Positions 21,199-31,916 of a stretch of 64,000 bases of DNA are shown here, piece by piece. Positions within the stretch are counted from its first letter, which is position 1. Every line of letters begins with the position of its first letter. A program made the position numbers and the translations under genes. The stretch is from Cubamyces lactineus (taxonomy: Eukaryota > Basidiomycota > Agaricomycetes > Polyporales > Polyporaceae). The stretch covers positions 992,001 through 1,056,000 of the forward strand of contig JACDTU010000007.1 in NCBI GenBank assembly GCA_022376465.1. Reading direction: 5' to 3'. The notes under the pieces are model-generated. The model did not search any database, was not told the origin of the DNA, and saw only the letters and a program-made list of their open reading frames with translations.

Positions 21199-23305
21199 CT
21201 ATGCGACCTCGCGAAGGCTGTCTAGGAATGTGTTCATGTCTTTTTGGGCAACCCCACCATCGGCCCAGCTTCCTTCCTGCATCACTTGTTCGCGCACCTC
21301 GAGCAGCCTCTGACGCTTCTTTGCGCCATCCTCACCAAAGGCTTGCAGGAGGATGTCGCGTACCTCCGCCGCGACAGCTTCCACCGTCCCCGTGGGTGTC
21401 TTGCCGTTGCGGTGGATAGGGCCCAGCCCGGCGCCGGAGCGGACCTCTGTGAGTTCATAGGACACCTTCAAGGAGTCGGAGAAATGAATCGCGTTCAACG
21501 GCTGGTCCCCGACAAACGGCCAGAAAATCCTGTAGCTGACATTAGAGTCTATTCAAGGTTTTGTGAGCAGGAACGTACATTGGCACACCAGCGCAGAGCG
21601 ACTCCATCACACCACCGTGCCCGCCGTGCGTCACGATCCATCCCGTGGCCTGTGAGCCTCGACCAGTCAGCACATCGCACTGCAAATATGGGCTAGTGGG
21701 GACCTACGGGATGGTTTAATATCATCTGCTGAGGAGTCCAAGGAGAAAGCAAGCCCTTGCCATATGCCTTTACCTTCTCGCGCACCTGGTCAGGTACGAC
21801 AGCCATCGGGGAGGCGTGGCTGAGTATCTACAAAGGGGTCAGCATCCTGAAGCTAATGTGAGTGGCTGCTGCGGATTCACGAATGGTACGTTCATCTCCA
21901 TCAATACGTCGAGCAACGTCCACATTTTCTCGGGACAAGCTGCCGGCCAGAACATGGAACCCATAGACACCTGTATACCTAATTAGCGAACTGATTCAGC
22001 CCATCAAGAGGACGACGCACGTATACCAAGGACTTTTCCCCAGAGATACGAAGAGTCGACTCTAGGAGCGCTTCGATCTGTTGAATGTCCGTGGTCTGTT
22101 TCATTTCCTCTGAAAGAGCGAAGGAGCTCGACGGCGGAATCGACCAGCAAACAAAGACAGGCCGCGACTTCTCGGCAAACCACTCCCTGATCGCGGCTTT
22201 CGCTCCCGGTTCAATGCAATCAGGACTGCAGAGGAAAACTCCGTCGGTGGCTTCTACATATCTGATCGCGCGTGTAGCCACTGAGTCTCTTGTCCTTCCT
22301 TCTCAATCTGGTTCGACTACTTACTCGTTCATGTGAGGGATGAGACCGAGCTTGATGTCGTCTGACATCGGAAGCTATGTGGAGGTAAGCCAGATTATCA
22401 GATGCATTCCAAGTGCGAACAACAGTGTGAGCCTACGTCTTGCGGGAAGTATTCATGATCGTACAAAGGAGGGAATGCGGGGATTTGCACCAATTTGCCT
22501 TGCGGGCCCCACGCGAGCTGCAGGGTGCCGAGGTTACAGTCGCGTCGAATGATTTAAGAGCGGGCACGTACCTTGCTCACGATCTCCTCGTACGGCTGAC
22601 CAGTACGATGAGCTTCTTCCTCGGCTTTCAAGCGAAAGTTACCCTTCCCGCCGACTTTCTCGGAACCCCAGAGGTAGAACAGGTCGTATGACAATCCCGG
22701 ATGCCACATGTATACTTTGATGGAGTCTCCGCTAATCGCTTTGATGTCGCCGAAGGGCTTCGTTGCGAAGAGCTGTAAACTAGTTGAGGAATATATTGTT
22801 GTAGGAAGCGGAGTGCACGAACGTCTGTCAGCACGGCGCTAGGTCTCGGCAACGCGTCGTAGGCCTTCCCAGTCTTGAAGCAGGTTGCTGGTCCTCCAGA
22901 AACGAGTTTCCCCCAGGTGTGCTTGAAATTGTTGTCGGCCTCATCAGATCTGAGAAATATGGCTGAACCCATAGAGATCACTCTAGTACGATTGTAGGTA
23001 AGCGCCGCAGTGACGAATACGTGTAAGGGCGGGCACTTGCCTGATGTGCTCCGCGTACTGCTTTTCCGACGGTTCGAAGTTTCGTTCAATCTCAGCATTG
23101 ACATGAGCGAGAAGCGAGTCGAAAGTACAGAAAGTGACGCGGAGGTCAGGTCGCATTTGTACGAAGCGTGCCACAAGATAAACCACGGGACGTGTGTGCC
23201 CTGAACGACCAGCGATGAGCAGTTTCCAAGAGTCGTACGTAAGTGGTAGATTCAACGAGACGCACCCCAACCCGCATACGGGAATACTACAAAATGCTTG
23301 ACCAT
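21199..23305 (-). CDS. UDP-glycosyltransferase, GT1 family (paralogue 1)
   Basis: Eleven exons on the minus strand, from 23266-23305 to 21199-21529, give 514 residues with consistent phases. Exon lengths 5' to 3' are 40, 160, 160, 201, 81, 50, 241, 90, 120, 71 and 331 nt. The N-terminus MVKHFVVFPYAGWGHTRPV is the classic GT1 acceptor-side start with the catalytic His after GWG. The donor-binding region has SPWTPQQMILNHP, then THGGHGGVMESLCAGVPM and FWPFVGDQPLNA, the fungal form of the UDP-sugar signature. Expected role: transfer of a sugar from a UDP donor to a small lipophilic acceptor; the acceptor cannot be read from the sequence. The second intron (22983-23040) uses a GC donor (AG/GCAAGT). 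A TATAAAA lies 78 nt before the ATG. Its neighbour at 24581-26725 has the same exon plan, so the pair arose by tandem duplication. Confidence 0.92.
22983..23040 (-). other. GC-AG intron
   Basis: The donor reads AG/GCAAGTGCC and the acceptor ACTAG. The join restores HIR-VISMGS, equivalent to KIR-VISIGE across a normal GTAAGC..AG intron at the same site in the downstream paralogue. Confidence 0.75.
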
Positions 23306-23376
23306 CCTTACAGAGTTTAGTGCAGCGAGGATGTTATGGGACGTGTACAGATCCCAGGCGAAGAAGACAACCACCG

Positions 23377-23383
23377 TTTTATA
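23377..23383 (-). promoter_or_regulatory. TATA box of UGT paralogue 1
   Basis: TATAAAA on the minus strand, 78 nt upstream of the ATG at 23305, in the context CGTATAAAACGG. Confidence 0.55.
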
Positions 23384-24300
23384 CGTGGGCACGGCAGAGC
23401 CACAACGTAAGAATCAGATTGGAGCCCCTCATGGAGAGCCGACGTGATAATTGGTTTATCGGTAACAGGCACGCCGTGGGCTCTAAATGCATGGCGCGTC
23501 ACCCCGTGGGCCCGGGTTTGTTTTAAAACCTCTTCGCTGGGTATGTCGCGGCCACGAATCGAAACAGGGGCTTCAGGCTACCTCGGGATCCAGAGCTGCT
23601 CGGGGGTGGCATCGTGCATTAACACGGCTGCATCGATCTGACAAGGACTACACAAGCTATCAAGAGATGCATGTAGCTGTGCATCCTGGACCAATCGGGT
23701 CAACCACAGGGTTGCGAAACAGGGGGCTAAGCGGTGTTTCTCAGTGGTGAAAATTAGGAGATTGTGTGAGAAACCTCCGGGATAGAGGTTGCATGGAGGT
23801 ACCTGGGCATTGCCCTCCGGCCAAGCCAATGGTGGGAATTGTTACGTATCTGCACTGGCGGCTGATAGAAGTACGGTGTGATCTTTGGCGAGGTGGGACT
23901 ATCATACTGAGTAAGGAGCCCCATGACCGACACCACCACGCCGAGGAGGATATGAAATCCGGACATTGAAACCGCCGCGTTGATGCATGGCCTTGGCACG
24001 CCCTCTCTATTCTATCAGGCTAGTAGGTAGAGTCTAAATCGCCGGACGAGTGAATGCTGAAGTATGCGAGAGAACCCAGTGGAAAGATTTCAACTCCACC
24101 TCAGTTCGTATGAGCGCTGTTTGTGCTTGTTGTTCCCTAGAGTACTAGATCTATGTACATACCTCAATGGCTCCGGTAAGACGGGAGGCGGTGCTGCTGT
24201 ACTATGTTTACTGTGGTTCCAAGACCTATAGTCTACTCCAAGTCCAAGTGTGCCTGTAGTCCCCTGACGGTTCCCCAAGAGTCAGCGGAAAAATGTTATC
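23384..24300. other. Intergenic between UGT paralogue 1 and tRNA-Asp
   Basis: I see no supported protein gene. Short open frames on both strands (for example minus 23754-23999) lack splice-consistent extensions or recognisable motifs. Confidence 0.45.
24289..24293 (-). terminator. Pol III T-run terminator of the tRNA gene
   Basis: Five T on the minus strand, seven bases after the tRNA 3' end. Confidence 0.6.
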
Positions 24301-24383
24301 CTCTCTGTCGGGGAGTCGAACCCCGCTTTCGCGCGGGCAAGAGAAATGACAGGCGCGTGTACTAACCGATATACTAACAGAGA
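24301..24383 (-). tRNA. tRNA-Asp (anticodon GTC) with an 11-nt intron
   Basis: The minus strand folds into a complete cloverleaf. The acceptor stem is TCTCTGT with ACAGAGA (24377-24383 with 24302-24308), with discriminator G at 24301. The D stem is GTAT/GTAC. The anticodon stem is CGCGC/GCGCG with loop C-T-GTC-A, and the T stem is CGGGG/CCCCG around TTCGACT. Between A37 and C38 there are 11 extra bases (24336-24346), the standard site for tRNA introns. The B box is GGTTCGACTCC. The mature length of 72 fits. Confidence 0.95.
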
Positions 24384-24580
24384 ACTTGACGACTTAGTAC
24401 AGCATTAGGTTATAGCGCTAGTCAACCACTACCGAACGAGCTCCCTTCAAGCTCAGCGATGGTCAATTCATCGGAGGTCAGCATAATAGCGCAGTGAGTC
24501 CACATAAGATAGAGCATCAATATTCACACCGAATCCCGTCGACATGCTTGTGTACGACAGTGTCTACATTCGATAAGGAG

Positions 24581-26725
24581 TCAGAGGCTATTCAAGAAAG
24601 CCGTGACGTCGCGCAACGAGGTGCCTCCCGCTTCCCATTCGTGGTCCAAAGCGCGCGTCAGCGCTTTCAGCCTCTCGCGCTTCTGCGCGCCGTCCTCGCC
24701 GAATGCTTTCGCAAGCACAACCCGCGCCTCATTTTTGACTGCATCGAGTGTGCCAACGGGCCGGCAGCCGTTGCGATAGATCTGCTTGAGCCCATAACCC
24801 GTACGAACTTCGAGAAGCTCGTATGCCACTCGTAGGGTGTCTGAGAGATGTATAGCATTGAGCGGCTGATCTCCGACGAACGGCCATAGTATCCTGTGAG
24901 AATAGTGAGCATCTTGAGCCATGTACTCGAAGCTCTGAATGATTTGTTTGACCTACATCGGAACGCCAGCATGAATGGCTTCATTGACTCCGTTGTGACC
25001 TCCGTGAGTGACGTACCAGCCAGTGACCTTCAACACGTGGTGAGTGGACAATGGCTGATAGGATTACACGGGCGATACTTACCGGATGTTCTAAGATTGT
25101 TTGCTGAGGTGACCAGGACGACAGAAGACCTTTACCGTAGATCTTGACCTTCTCCTTCACCTGATCAGGGATATGTTCGGTGTACGGTGCATGGCTCAAT
25201 ATCTGCAATGGCAAGGTAAGTATGGGCTCATCGATGCAGATACACTTGACAATAACCGACTTACAAAGGGTATGTTGCGCTCGATCACCACGTCCAGGAA
25301 TGCCCATAGCTTCTCAGGAGACTTGACCGGCCAGAAATGCGAGCCCAGAGAGATCTGAGAAAAAGATCAAATTGCCATCGCTCGAGCAACATCTGGTACA
25401 CACTCACGTAGAGGAGAGACTTCTCGCCCGACGTCTTCAACGTCGCGTCAAGGAAGTTTTGGATTTCCACCCCCTGTTTGGACTGTCTCTTCTCGTGTAT
25501 CACTGCATGAGATCCGGCCGGTGGGAGAAGAGGTCCGCATGTATAGGCCGAGCGACCCGTTTTGGCCAGCAACAATCTCGACGCAGCGACTGCCTCCGGT
25601 TCGTATGACTCCGCTGTGAATAGGAATACACCATCGCACGACCCCAGCGCCCTATCGGAGCGTGTTGAGAGCGATTCTATCCAGCTGCAGATCGGGTAGA
25701 CGAGTACTCACTGGTAAATCCGTGGGAAGAGGCCGATGCCGATATCTACAGGCACGGGAAACTGCGTATCGGTTAGTAGGTCTGCTCCGTACGCATGGCC
25801 TATGGCAGGATGACCGAATGGCTAACTCACGTCTTGCGGGTGATATTCATAGTCATACATGGGCGGTAGCCCTGGTACTCGAACGACTTTGCCTTTGGGA
25901 ACGTAGAGCATCTATCATTCGTGAGCAGACAACTCTGAGAGCGAGAACTACCATGCAGGACGTACCTCAGACACGACCTCCTCGTACGTCCGACCGGTTT
26001 GCATCGCCTCCACTCCAGCCTTCGCGTGCACGTCGCCAATTCCGCCCCACCTCTCCGGGCCCAGAAGGTAGAACATAGCTAAGGTGGACGCAGGATACCA
26101 GCCGTAGATCTTCACCGTGTTCCCGCTTATCTTCTTGATAGTCGCGATGGGGGCGACGGCGAAAGACTGTGACGTGATATGTCAGACTAGTAAGTCAGCG
26201 GGGATACTGCCACGTACATCGACAATAGCCGCCTGCGGCTCGGGCAAGGCATAATGGGTGATAGCAGTCTTGGCACACTTGATTTCTTCCGCCGCACAGA
26301 GTTCCGCCCAGGTGGCTTTGAAGCGTTCGTTGCATGCGTCCGGCTTCCACTCTCCGATAGATATGACTCTACACAGATTCGTTCAGCATGAAATCCGAGT
26401 CGGACGTGGTAGGATCGTGCTGTCCTCGCATAGGCGCGGTGTATTGTCGAGGAGGCTTACCTGATTTTGTTGGCACGCGTTTCTTCTCCAGGGCCGAAGT
26501 TACGCGCGAGCTCGGCTTTCACTTTATCGTAATAACGGTTCGTGGTGAGGAACGTAACGTGAACTGGCCGCAACGTCACAAAACGGGCAACAAGGGTGAC
26601 CAGCGGCCGACAGTGACCTGAAATGAAGACCTTCGATGACGAGAAAAAAAGCAGCAGCACAAGGTCAACCTACCCCAAGCCTGTACCGGATATGCGACAA
26701 TATGGCTTTGGGAAAGGATAGTCAT
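24581..26725 (-). CDS. UDP-glycosyltransferase, GT1 family (paralogue 2)
   Basis: Eleven exons on the minus strand, from 26674-26725 to 24581-24893, give 509 residues. Exon lengths are 52, 157, 151, 201, 81, 50, 244, 90, 120, 71 and 313 nt, so exons 4-6 and 8-10 have the same length as in paralogue 1. The start MTILSQSHIVAYPVQAWGHC gives the acceptor-side His. The C-terminal half has SSWSPQQTILEHP, THGGHNGVNEAIHAGVPM and WPFVGDQPLNAIHL. The reaction is transfer from a UDP-sugar to an unknown small molecule. The two paralogues differ clearly in the acceptor-binding N-terminal half, so they may use different acceptors. All its introns have GT donors, unlike its partner. It lies 197 nt upstream of the tRNA gene, on the same strand. 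Confidence 0.92.
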
Positions 26726-26799
26726 CGAGATTGCAAGTCAGGATGGGGAGGGTTGGCGCTCGAGGCGAAAGTTGCGGTCGGTTCATGTTGCTTCTAGGT

Positions 26800-26806
26800 T
26801 TATATA
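26800..26806 (-). promoter_or_regulatory. TATA box of UGT paralogue 2
   Basis: TATATAA on the minus strand, 81 nt upstream of the ATG at 26725, nearly the same spacing as in paralogue 1. Confidence 0.55.
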
Positions 26807-28037
26807 CGCAAATGCCCTGTGCATGCTCATGTTTTCTTCAACCAAACATACCGCGAAACGAAGCCTGTGTTTCATGCCAACGGGTGATATCGTAAGTGTT
26901 GGATTCGGTTCGAACGCCTCTCTACTACGCTTACCTGGGCCGTCTCTCCGTTCATCACGCAGCTCTACTCGTGGCACTGCGGGCACTTTGAGCTGTGAAT
27001 GTCGGGGCTTGCCAGATTCCGAGCGCGGGTAGGCATGCCCTACCTTGGTGCTGCGCGCCCTGTTGGCCGCAGCCCTGTTGATATGTTTTTGCAAGCTATT
27101 CCTACCCCTTCAAATCATAGCGATGGGATGATCATGTCGGAATTGATTTAAATGAACCTGAGAACAGATTAGCAACCGTGTGAATAGGTACGGGGAGGTC
27201 AAAGCAGGGCGATAAGAGAACATACAGCGAATGCTTGTTGAACTCGGACAGCAAACACATCCCGTCTTGGAGTGCATCCAAAGCAGTGGTACCGCCCAAG
27301 CAACCTGAGTTAACCTGAGCGACGAGAGTACGCGAAGTATGCGTCCATCCCGGAAATCCGCGGAGCGAGCCACACTTGGTGATTAGAAGGAGATTAACTC
27401 GCCGGTACACTCTCACTGTGCCCACCGCAGGCCTTAGTCGAGGTACCGCACCAATCATGATGCATATGCGATACCCGTCAGGCGCAACGCTAGAAGATCA
27501 CTAAGCACAGAGTCGCTGTACGCGCGACAGGGACCACTGACTCAGCACGGAATGAGCACGCCAAGTTGAACGAGGCTACTATAGCTTTACCACTCTTGCA
27601 AGAGAGACGTACTTTCAGATGGCCACTATTAACAGATGCGATCGTAGGGGTAGAATGATGATAGAGGCAGGCAGTGTAGCTCGAGTTAAGGCACACTGGG
27701 ACTCGTCACGCCACGGCGTCGACTTCGAGTTGCAAGATTCACAGCCCGATTTGGATTCACACCCCACGGAGCGCCCAGCGCGGGGGCGGCTCCGAGTCTT
27801 CGTCTGTCCCAGTATTGAAGGGTAATGTCTATTCCAAGAATGCTGCAAAAAGGACCAAAGGTCAAAACTTGCTTGGGGTGCAAAGACCTACACGTCGATT
27901 ATAATATACTATAAGTTATGTAATACTAGTACACAACCAAAGTTCATCACTACTACATCATAATCAAAAAAGATCGCAGTCACCCTCTATTTTATCTGCA
28001 AGGCCGAGCTGGTCAGAGTCATCGCCCGAAAGCGCTT
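26807..28037. other. Intergenic, no supported gene
   Basis: About 1.2 kb holding the UGT paralogue 2 promoter and the kinase 3' flank. A minus open frame at 27132-27458 (108 codons) has no motif I recognise. An AT-rich stretch at 27890-27970 is probably the 3' region of the kinase gene. Confidence 0.45.
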
Positions 28038-30364
28038 CTATGACCTAGCCATCAGCATAGTAGGGTACGTGAAGCCTTCGAGCGGTCCACGGTCCTGTTC
28101 CATGTACAGCTCGCCTCGCTTGAGATGTCTACCTTCACCTCTGGCGTAGGTCGGAAAACTCAGGTCCCGCGCATGTTGTTTCAAGCTAGAGAAGAAACAC
28201 GGAGTGTAGGCGTCTGTTGCGCAAGCGAATGAGCGATGAAGTAATGGCGGGCACAAGGCGGAATAACTTACGACGTGCGGTCCCGTCGAAAACGGATTGC
28301 AAGTCGACATCACTCAGATACGGGTGCCCGAGAAGCTTCGTAGGCGTGGGCCGCTCCTTTGGATCTGCCAAGAGCATCTACAGTAGCGTCAATACTCTGC
28401 ATTGAGACTCTGTAGTGAGGCTAAAGCTCACCAATTGGACCATGTCCCTTGCGTCTTCGTCCGCGATCCAATTTTCGTCTAGGACTCTACGGATGCCTTC
28501 CACCATCATGCGCGCCGCTTGCCTCTGCGGAAGGTCCATGTTCCGCCAAGTGTCGACGTCGACGTCGATGTCCGTCGGGTCGTCGACCGGGTCCCACAGC
28601 GGCAACTCGAGCCCGCAGAAGAGCTCCAAGAAGACAAGTCCCATGCTGAACACGTCGGCCTGGCTCGTAAACGACGAGGTTGGTGCCTGCGAGTAACGGA
28701 GCAGCACCTCGGGTGCGTAGTATCCGGGCGTGCCGATCGTCTCTGGGGCGCTCCACTCGCAGAAGGGCCTCCCTTCATCGCGCGCAGGGTCGAGCGTGAG
28801 AGCGCACTGCGAAAGCCCGAGGTCGGAGAGGACGATACGGCCCGTCTTGGTGATTAGGATGTTGTCCGGTTTGATATCGCCGTGGACAATCTCCAGCAGA
28901 GACAGGTCTATCAGTGCGAAAAGCTATGGTGCTCATCAGCACTGGTGTGATTATCAGCCTGGAGACGAGCACGCACCATTTCTGCGCAGAGGAGCTTCAT
29001 CTCCTCTGGTGGGATCGGAATACCAGAACGTGCCGCGCGTCTGATGCGTGAGCGCAAGTCTTCTGCGCACAGATCCTGAACGTAGACCGGTGAGCGGATC
29101 CCCTGTCAACATCATGGAAGCTCACACACCATGGCGAGGTAAACGTTGTCTTCTTCCTCCCATGCAGCCTTGAGTTGCATCAGGAAGGGCGCCCCCTCTC
29201 GGACGACCATCGACATCAAGTCCCGCTCGTTGTAGAGGATCTGTCGCATGCCAGGCGAGTGGTAAAGCATCGGCTTGTGCATGACCTTCAGCGCAACCAG
29301 TTCTCCAGTACTCGTACCCGCAAGCATTACGCGACCGAAGGAGCCTTCGCCGAGCATGCCGAAGATGTGGTACTCCGTACCATCCGGATGCCGAGGTGTC
29401 AAGCAGGGCTTGTCGTCGTTGTAACCGTTGTAGCTGTCCGAGTCGTAGTCCTCGCCGTCATCCTGTCCATCGTCGTACTCGTTTCCATCATCAGCGAGGT
29501 TGGAGTCATACAGACGACGCTTCTGCCCTACGCATAGCTGAGCCTCAGAAGGATGAGCCGGAGCAGTCGGGACAGGACGAAGGGACAGTTGATGAGCCGG
29601 AGTAGTGGGGACGGTGGGCGACCATGCAGCTTGTGTTTCCCTACGCGAAGCATTTGCAGAGTCATGTACGTCCTCATAAGCCGGGATGACGATCTTGTAC
29701 TGCCGAGGCGGAGGAATCGGGTAGTAGGGATGCAGGGCGGAGATGTACATGGCTGCGCTATCCACGAAAGCCTTTGGCGTGTACTCCTGTGTCCCCTGCT
29801 CGTCATCTTCTGAGGGCGCGGGTTCTGGGGTGGCAGGGGCGTCGACGGGAGCAGGAAGCCATGTGATCTTGGGCGGAGTGGCACGAGCAAAACCAAGGGT
29901 ATACTGCCTGGGGTGTGCAAACTGTCCCGGGGTCTCTACACCGAAGAGCGAGAGTGGGGAGGGCGTTCGGAGGCCTGATAGTCGCGAAGGCACGTTGTCC
30001 CTGAAGACGAGATAGTGTGTGAGTGGTTCGGCGATGGTGTACATGTTGAAAGAACGTACGAAGGCGTGGATGCGAATCTGACCGTGCGGGCCAAGAGGCG
30101 AAGCGGGTTGCAGAAACCAGGGATGCACTGAGCGATGAGGAGACCAAGACCATAGTGCCGCTTGAAGTAGATGAGCGCATCCTCCTCAATCTCAGTCTGA
30201 GAAACCACAGAGGATGAACCAGAGAGCCGGGACGAAACCACCGAACCGGATCGACCAAGAGTCGACCGGGTGTTGTACCTCAAAGAGGCATTGTTTGCTG
30301 AGGTGGGTTTGCCGGCAGTGAAGCCGGGTAAGAGGCAAGAGAGGACAGCTTGGAAGATGGACAT
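28038..30364 (-). CDS. Serine/threonine protein kinase with long N-terminal region
   Basis: Firm minus-strand exons are 29130-30127, 28977-29075, 28432-28923, 28272-28377 and 28038-28213. A first exon starting at the ATG at 30364 reads MSIFQAVLSCLLPGFTAGKP and runs to about 30151. Phase fits if the break is a 23-nt gap at 30128-30150, too short for a normal intron, so this junction is uncertain; the whole would be about 694 residues. The kinase domain begins near residue 330: glycine loop GEGSFGRV, LVALKVMHK with the ATP Lys, VHGDIKPDNIL at the catalytic loop (HGD instead of HRD), LSDLG instead of DFG, then GTPGYYAPEV and ADVFSMGLVFLELFCG. The catalytic and metal-binding Asp remain, so it is probably active. 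The N-terminal third is Pro/Ser-rich, with an acidic patch before the domain. Substrates are unknown. Confidence 0.8.
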
Positions 30365-30430
30365 CGTGCAGGCTGCAGGCGATGTCCGTCGGGGGTGCTA
30401 GTACGTCGATAGGGAGGGCCATGTCCGCCG

Positions 30431-30436
30431 TATATA
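30431..30436 (-). promoter_or_regulatory. TATA box of the kinase gene
   Basis: TATATA on the minus strand, 72 nt upstream of the ATG at 30364. Confidence 0.4.
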
Positions 30437-31412
30437 TGTATCCTGAGCGAAGTCAAAGCGTCGAGTACGGCGTGGCCATGCATGTGGCCGAGTGGCGCGT
30501 TGCTGCATGCGCTCGCAGGGCAAAGCGTCGGGATGCGCGTGATCGCAAGCGCCGGTCGCGGGCGCCATCAAGACGGTGTGTACAACGCAAAACGCGGCGA
30601 GTGGCACTGCTCCGGGAAGAGATGCCGTTGATCAAGTCAAAGCTTGCGAAACCTAGAAGTCAAAGCGCACCTGAGGCTATGTTGAGTGGTACTACTAGTA
30701 GTAATACTAGGTACCTGGTCGCGTTGTTGTTGTTGGGGCGTGCTGCATGTCGATGTGGTCCGAGCGTCAGCAGTCGTAGTATTGGTGCGTTAGTATCATA
30801 TTCGGCGACTCAGGTATCGACCTACTTGTTTGTTCGTTGATGCATACTCGCTAGCATGACAACGTCGCCATGTGGCTGGCGACGGGGTTTGTGCAGGTTC
30901 GAAGTATTGTTTACACCTTCGACACACCTGTCACTTCCTAACACGGATGAGGTCACTCAGCATATGGGGTACCTACATTGGATACAAGGGCAGCGTTACT
31001 GTTGTTCACCACCAACGATCTAGACACGCGCGGTCCTCAGTGTTGATCGACCAGACCAGGTGAGTAGTAGTGCTCCAATAGTATATAACCCTACCTCGTT
31101 CAGGGCAATTGAACACGATGGTACTGCCAGGCAGCTATTTGCCACAATATCCGAGATGCACAACCAAAATCGGATATTTTATACCTTCAAGGGAGGACAA
31201 GAATGGCGGGCATAAGGATTCAGTTCTGGAGGGATGTACTGCACGTGGCTGGCCCTATGCGGTTGATCACAATTAGAAATCGCAATCCTAGTCATAACGC
31301 ATAATGATCATCGTACCGTAAGCCGCGTTGGCTTCATGCATTGGTAGAACATCAAACTGCCTCCTACGAGGCGTATTCGGTGACCAAGAAGTAGCCAATA
31401 GCCAGATACGTT
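30437..31412. other. Intergenic, no supported gene
   Basis: About 1 kb. A 152-codon plus-strand frame (30382-30840) is Arg/Ser-rich and looks spurious. A small TACTA-rich imperfect palindrome bounded by GGTAC and GTACC occurs at about 30686-30713. Confidence 0.45.
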
Positions 31413-31792
31413 CTAAGCAGAAGACATGCCTGGGCGCTGCCCAGGTTGCTGATCGATGTTCTCGTGCATTCCTGGCTCGAAGTTCATAGGATTTCCGCGC
31501 TGCGGTTCGCTCTCATCTTCGTTTTCATCTTCCCACTGTCTCCTTCCACGACCCGAACCTGTGGTATATCGTTCCGTGACTCACAGCGTTGTAGTATGCA
31601 CGGTGCACGACTCACGGAACAGGCACCAAGGGTTGCTGATATTCATGCACGACAAACCTGTGGAGTTGTTAGCGTCCATAGTCCCTCATCGTGCGCTCAT
31701 TCACAGCAGCATCCACAGAATATGGATAGACAAACGCCGCAGCAATCCTCCTTGTGCTCAGAGATTCCAGAGGCTGCGTCTGGGTCGTCCAT
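31413..31792 (-). CDS. 91-residue Cys-rich microprotein, possibly membrane-associated
   Basis: Three minus-strand exons, 31705-31792, 31616-31657 and 31413-31558, join through 47-nt and 57-nt GT..AG introns. They sum to 92 codons with matching phases. The product begins MDDPDAASGISEHKED and continues into CCGVCLSIFCGCCCLSCM, then NPWCLF and a basic SGRGRR. An acidic, Gln/Pro-rich tail ends RPGMSSA. Eight to nine Cys in about 20 partly hydrophobic residues suggest a palmitoylated or CYSTM-like membrane-associated segment; this is inference. I do not recognise a named family. A TATAAG lies 119-124 nt upstream. It is divergent from the LETM1-like gene, about 500 nt away. Confidence 0.6.
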
Positions 31793-31910
31793 TGCGATAG
31801 TAGGAGATAGAGACCGCTCTCCGGATCCTAGAGGTGAAGCCGGAGGGTGAGTGGTATTGAACAGTTGGTGCGGTGCAGGTTGAGAAGTAGGAGAACCGCG
31901 AATGCTGGCC

Positions 31911-31916
31911 CTTATA
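31911..31916 (-). promoter_or_regulatory. Possible TATA box of the Cys-rich microprotein gene
   Basis: TATAAG (in AATATAAGGG) on the minus strand, about 120 nt before the ATG at 31792. Confidence 0.4.

Noticed and set aside
30382..30840. 152-codon plus-strand frame upstream of the kinase
   Set aside because: Arg/Ser/Ala-rich, lies in the kinase promoter, no motif.
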